64,000 nucleotides of DNA from Crossiella sp. S99.2 (lineage in GTDB: Bacteria; Actinomycetota; Actinomycetes; Mycobacteriales; Pseudonocardiaceae). Positions 60,844 to 64,000 of this stretch are shown here, in pieces. The stretch is taken from assembly GCF_023094165.1 (NCBI RefSeq), contig NZ_JALMDK010000004.1:682001-746000 (forward strand), given 5' to 3'. The notes beneath the pieces were generated by a model. It was not told the origin of the DNA. It searched no databases and worked only from the letters and a program-made list of their open reading frames with translations. Every line of letters starts with the position of its first letter. The stretch's first letter is position 1. The translations under genes were made by a program, and so were the position numbers.

Positions 60844-60905
60844 GCCACGCGGAAGGACCGGCAGAACCTGGCCAGGGCGGCCTTCTGCCGGTCTGTCCGC
60901 GTGGC
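60844..60905. repeat. Long perfect-like inverted repeat (23-bp arms)
   Basis: Arm 1 (60844-60866) starts GCCACGCGGA and ends GACCGGCAGAA. Arm 2 (60883-60905) is its reverse complement at 21 of 23 positions. The loop is 16 nt and G+C-rich. It lies alone in the 185-bp divergent gap upstream of both the sigma factor and the C45-like gene. Confidence 0.85.
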
Positions 60906-60966
60906 CGCGCGAGGGCCCCGCGGGTTCGATCGGGCAGCGAGGATCCCCACTCCCGAGAGGTGCCAG

Positions 60967-61848
60967 GTGACCGGCGACATCCGCTGCTCCACAACGTTCC
61001 GGGCCTTCGCCGAGGCCCGCCCCGGCCCCGCCTGGCGCGAGCACGTGCACCGGCACTGGCCCCGGCTGCGGGCCACCGCCGCCGACCACCCGGACGCCCA
61101 GACCTGGCGCACCACGGTGCTGTCCCTGACCAGCACCCCACTGGCCTGCCTGGCCGCCGACCTGGCCGAGGCCGCCCAGTTACCCGACCCTGACCTGCCC
61201 GGCTTCCTCACCCACGTCAACCCGCCCGGCCCGGTCGTCTCCGGCGCCCAGGGCACCGGCGGCGCCTCCCTGGTCCGCAACCTCGACCTCGACCTCACCC
61301 AGCACGAGTCCACGCTGTGGCTCAGCCAGCTCGGCACCCGCCGCGTCCTGGGCACCACCGCCGGCCTGTGGGGACTCCTCGACGGCATGAACGAGGACGG
61401 CCTGGCCGTGTCCCTGACCTCCGGCGGCGGCCACCGGCACACCGAAGGTCTCAGCGGCCCACTGCTCGTCCGCCACCTCCTGGAGCACTGCACCACCGTC
61501 GCCGCCGTGGACGAGGTGCTCGGCAGCTGGCCCACCGCCAGCACCCACGACCTCACCGTCATCGACGCCACCGGCGCCCGCGCCGGCTACCGCCTCACCC
61601 CCGGCGAACCCACCCAGCGCGGCCGCACCCGGCACTGGCCCGAGGTGTCCGAGGCCATCGCCGCCATGCTCAGCCGCCCCCGCCACCGCACCGGCTACAC
61701 CACCGGCGCGGGCACCCTGCACACCGCCGTCTACCACCCCGCCGAGGGCGAGCTGACCTTGATCTGGCCGGACGGCGTGCGCACCTGGACCTTCGGCAAC
61801 TTCACCGCCACCGAGCGCCTGCTCGAATACCCGGCCACCCCGGCCTGA
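60967..61848 (+). CDS. C45 peptidase/acyltransferase-like NTN-fold protein without catalytic Cys
   Basis: 293 residues from the GTG at 60967 (GAGAGG upstream). It follows the linear-amide C-N hydrolase/isopenicillin N-acyltransferase family: SLVRNLDLDL, RRVLGTTAGLWGLLDGMNED then GLAVSLTSGGG, and LLVRHLLEHCTTVAAVDEVL. In active members an SGC(T/S) motif a few residues before RNxD provides the N-terminal nucleophile after self-cleavage. Here that site reads VSGAQG, so Cys is replaced by Ala, and the later NH motif reads RH. It is therefore likely a pseudoenzyme or binding protein. Confidence 0.75.
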   Translation: MTGDIRCSTTFRAFAEARPGPAWREHVHRHWPRLRATAADHPDAQTWRTTVLSLTSTPLACLAADLAEAAQLPDPDLPGFLTHVNPPGPVVSGAQGTGGASLVRNLDLDLTQHESTLWLSQLGTRRVLGTTAGLWGLLDGMNEDGLAVSLTSGGGHRHTEGLSGPLLVRHLLEHCTTVAAVDEVLGSWPTASTHDLTVIDATGARAGYRLTPGEPTQRGRTRHWPEVSEAIAAMLSRPRHRTGYTTGAGTLHTAVYHPAEGELTLIWPDGVRTWTFGNFTATERLLEYPATPA

Positions 61849-61890
61849 ACCCGGCCGCCGCGCGCCAGGCCGCGCCTACACTTGCCGGTC

Positions 61891-62835
61891 ATGGGCGTCG
61901 AACTCCGGCATTTGCGTGCCTTCGTGGCAGTGGCCCAGCAGCTGTCCTTCACCAGGGCCGCCGAACACCTGATCGTCACCCAGCCCGCGCTGACCCGGAC
62001 GATCAAGCAACTGGAAGCCGCCCTCGAAGTGCGGCTGTTCGACCGCGACTCCCGCCACGTCGCCCTCACCGCCACCGGCGCGGAGTTCCTCGGCCGGGCC
62101 CAGCAGGTCCTCACCGCGATGGACCAGACCCTCGCCTCGGTCCGTGCCCAGGTCACCATCCGCTTCGGCTTCAGCTGGCTGCTGCCCGATCCCTGGGCCC
62201 AGACCACCGTCAGCGCCTACGAGAAGGCCACCGGCAACTCGGTCTCCCTGATCCGCATCGACGACCCCCTGGCCGCGGTCGATGAGGGCACGGTCGACGT
62301 CGCGGTGGTCCGCGGCACCCACGAACCCACCCCCGGCACCAAGGTGCTGCACCTGTTCGACGAACTCCGGGTCGCCGTCTGCTCGGCCAAGTGCACCCTC
62401 GCCGGCGCCGAACGCCTGCACTGGTCCGAGGTCCCCGACTGGCCCCTGGTGGTCAACACGGTCAGCGGCACCACCGGCCCCTGGTCCTGGCCCGACGGCG
62501 ACGGCCCACAGCGGATCATCGAAACCCGCAACTTCGACGAGTGGCTGGAATCCGTGGCCGCCAACCGCGGCATCGGCGTGGTCCCCGAGGTGGCGATGCG
62601 CCGCAACATCCACCCCGCCGTCCGCTTCGTCCCCCTGATCGGCGCCCCCACCTCCCCGGTGTCCATCGCCTTCCAGCCCCAGCACCGGGACCGCAGACTC
62701 CGCCACTTCATCGAGGCAGCAGCCGCGTCCGCCGTCAACTGCTGTCCGATCCCGCCCCAGGCACAGATCGGGCCGCCCGAAACTCCGCGACCGGCAACCC
62801 GCCCCACCCCCAGTTCCCCAACGGCACCTCGTTGA
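61891..62835 (+). CDS. LysR family transcriptional regulator
   Basis: 314 residues from the ATG at 61891. Winged helix at the N-terminus (LRHLRAFVAVAQQLSFTRAA, then LTRTIKQLEAALEVRLFDRD) followed by a periplasmic-binding-like effector domain (about 90-295). The last 30 residues are Pro-rich and overlap the convergent tautomerase gene by about 100 bp. No Shine-Dalgarno sequence; TACACT ends 8 nt before the ATG, so it is possibly leaderless. The target is unknown. It could act on the C45-like gene upstream or the tautomerase/SDR genes downstream. Confidence 0.9.
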   Translation: MGVELRHLRAFVAVAQQLSFTRAAEHLIVTQPALTRTIKQLEAALEVRLFDRDSRHVALTATGAEFLGRAQQVLTAMDQTLASVRAQVTIRFGFSWLLPDPWAQTTVSAYEKATGNSVSLIRIDDPLAAVDEGTVDVAVVRGTHEPTPGTKVLHLFDELRVAVCSAKCTLAGAERLHWSEVPDWPLVVNTVSGTTGPWSWPDGDGPQRIIETRNFDEWLESVAANRGIGVVPEVAMRRNIHPAVRFVPLIGAPTSPVSIAFQPQHRDRRLRHFIEAAAASAVNCCPIPPQAQIGPPETPRPATRPTPSSPTAPR

Positions 62836-62986
62836 TCACCACAAAAGTCGACTCCAACGGCTTGCCCAGCACCTCCAGCAACACCTGACTAACTCCCGCG
62901 ATCAACCGCGCCTTCTCCTGTTCGGTAACCGCCTCCACCCCCGGAGCACTACCCTCCCGAGTAACCTGAATACTCACAAAAGGCAT
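62735..62986 (-). CDS. 4-oxalocrotonate tautomerase-family protein
   Basis: 83 residues from the ATG at 62986, chosen because it places Pro at position 2, the catalytic base of the family (MPFVSIQVTREG). Then EQEKARLIAGVSQVLLEVLG and TFVVINEVPLGNWGWGG, which fit the beta-alpha-beta tautomerase unit. Downstream of the SDR by 39 bp on the same strand. Convergent overlap with the LysR 3' end. The substrate is unknown. Confidence 0.82.
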   Translation of the reverse strand: MPFVSIQVTREGSAPGVEAVTEQEKARLIAGVSQVLLEVLGKPLESTFVVINEVPLGNWGWGGLPVAEFRAARSVPGAGSDSS

Positions 62987-63025
62987 AACCAATCTCCTTC
63001 CAAACCCAGAAAAACCAGCCCTAGC

Positions 63026-63739
63026 TCAGTGCCCCGCACTCTGCCCACCATCAATGTGCAGAATCTCCCCAGTCACAAACGGCGCGTTCTCCAGGAACAA
63101 CACCCCATCCACCACATCCTCGACCCGCCCAATCCGGCCCACCGGATGCAACCCCGCCAGCGCCGCATGCGTCTCCGCCGAATGCATCGGAGTCTGAATC
63201 ACCCCCGGCGACACCGCGTTGACCCGAATCCCCCGCCCCGCATACTCAATGGCCAGCGACTTCGTCGCCGCCTGCAACCCACCCTTGCTCAACGAAGCCA
63301 ACACCGAAGGCACCGCACTGAGCGCATGCTCCACCAACGTGGTCGTGACGTTGACGATGTGCCCACCCCCCTGCACAAGCATCCGCTCCACCGCCAGCTG
63401 AGTAACCCCAAAAAACCCAGCCACATTCACCCCCATCACCGCCGCATAGTCCGCAGCCGTGTACTCAGTAAACGGCTTGGCCAAAAAAATCCCCGCATTG
63501 TTGACCAACGTGTCCACCCGCCCAAACTCCCCCACCGCAGCATCGATAACGGCTCGCGCAGTCCCCACCTCCGCAATATCCCCAGCCACCGTAACCACCC
63601 CCGGATCATCCGACACACCAATAGTCCGAGAGTTAGCCACCACCCCCCACCCCAACTTCCGATACCCCGCGACAACCGCAGCCCCAATCCCCTGCGAAGC
63701 CCCCGTAACCACCACAACCCGCCGCCCACCACCAGACAC
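63026..63739 (-). CDS. SDR family protein with atypical active site
   Basis: 237 residues from the GTG at 63739 (a TTG at 63802 would add 21 residues). Rossmann motif TGASQGIG, NNAG motif in DTLVNNAGIFLAKPF, and a C-terminal GEILHIDGGQSAGH. At the catalytic YxxxK site the sequence reads ASLSK, so Tyr is replaced by Ala. The upstream catalytic Ser region reads VTTTLVEH. It may be a reduced-activity or binding-only member. Codon use is unusual for the window (many GGG, GTT and GTG codons; the non-coding strand is strikingly C-rich). It probably forms an operon with the tautomerase. Confidence 0.82.
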   Translation of the reverse strand: MSGGGRRVVVVTGASQGIGAAVVAGYRKLGWGVVANSRTIGVSDDPGVVTVAGDIAEVGTARAVIDAAVGEFGRVDTLVNNAGIFLAKPFTEYTAADYAAVMGVNVAGFFGVTQLAVERMLVQGGGHIVNVTTTLVEHALSAVPSVLASLSKGGLQAATKSLAIEYAGRGIRVNAVSPGVIQTPMHSAETHAALAGLHPVGRIGRVEDVVDGVLFLENAPFVTGEILHIDGGQSAGH

Positions 63740-63902
63740 GAAAACCCCACTCCCAACCCAAAAGAAAGACTCCCACCGGCCATTCCCAGCCGCTCCCCCC
63801 AAAAATTACAACCCCACCCCCACCCCCGGAAATGCCTCCCCCAACCCACCAATGCCCCCCAGGCATAGACCCAGCCCACCCCCACCCCCACCCCACCCGC
63901 GT

Positions 63903-63968
63903 GTTGGCCGTTGTCGTACGCCGGTTTGGCCGATGTCGTACGCCACGTTGGCCGTTGTCGTACCCGGC
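63903..63968. repeat. 22-bp-phased repeat array D (3 units)
   Basis: Units start at 63903, 63925 and 63947, exactly 22 bp apart. Units 1 and 3 share GTTGGCCGTTGTCGTAC. This is the best conserved array and matches the reverse arm of array B. It lies about 160 bp upstream of the SDR start, next to a C-rich stretch (63740-63900) in which I see no gene. The flanking gene to the right is outside the window. Confidence 0.85.
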
Positions 63969-64000
63969 GCCGCCCCGCCATGACGTACGTCAATGACGTC

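Overview
The window is high-GC, gene-dense DNA from an actinomycete. A Pseudonocardiales-type soil genus is my guess, based on G+C-rich codon use, many GTG/TTG starts, leaderless-looking promoters, an Erm/RlmA-type rRNA methyltransferase pair and a non-mycobacterial ESX (type VII secretion, T7SS) locus. I saw no tRNA, rRNA, CRISPR array, integrase or transposase.

Left part (1-13 kb). A PadR regulator precedes a truncated FtsX-type ABC permease. A NarL-type regulator with a degenerate receiver precedes the threonine catabolic pair tdh-kbl. An XRE-cupin regulator and a GNAT acetyltransferase share a 39-bp divergent promoter region. Next come a uridine-kinase-like protein without a P-loop, a YbdK-type glutamate-cysteine ligase, and tail-to-tail overlapping genes for an Erm-type dimethyltransferase and an RlmA-type guanine methyltransferase.

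Second part (10.6-20.8 kb, all minus strand). One tightly packed operon looks like an uncharacterised biosynthetic cluster: LuxR regulator, aldehyde dehydrogenase/acyl-CoA reductase-like enzyme, acyl-CoA dehydrogenase-like protein, class III aminotransferase, SRPBCC protein, beta-propeller, MMPL exporter and two paralogous proteins of unknown family. The enzymes would suit making and exporting an amine from an acyl or aldehyde precursor (inference).

Central part (21-58 kb) is a complete T7SS island. Minus strand, in order: eccD, eccB, two WXG100 proteins, a helical protein, two large proline-rich substrates flanking a YbaB-like protein, another Esx-like protein, a membrane-anchored beta protein, a 5,918-residue multidomain toxin and a 132-residue candidate immunity protein, closed by a terminator-like hairpin. 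Plus strand: eccC, and a beta-helix protein fused to two EccA-type AAA+ domains. A mycosin that has lost its catalytic serine lies between these two. The giant protein carries a WXG-like export domain, a TcdA/TcdB-like glycosyltransferase, three C80-like cysteine protease domains, three OmpA-like domains, three zinc-protease-like domains, a permuted papain-like domain and four ADP-ribosyltransferase-like domains, several visibly decayed. It looks like a T7SS-exported counterpart of the large clostridial or MARTX toxins.

Right part (57.8-64 kb): a STAND/NB-ARC regulator, an ECF sigma factor, a C45-type hydrolase homologue lacking its cysteine, a LysR regulator, a tautomerase and an SDR lacking its tyrosine. 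A strictly 22-bp-phased repeat family (16 units in four arrays) lies beside stop codons across the window, and a long hairpin separates the sigma factor from the C45 homologue.
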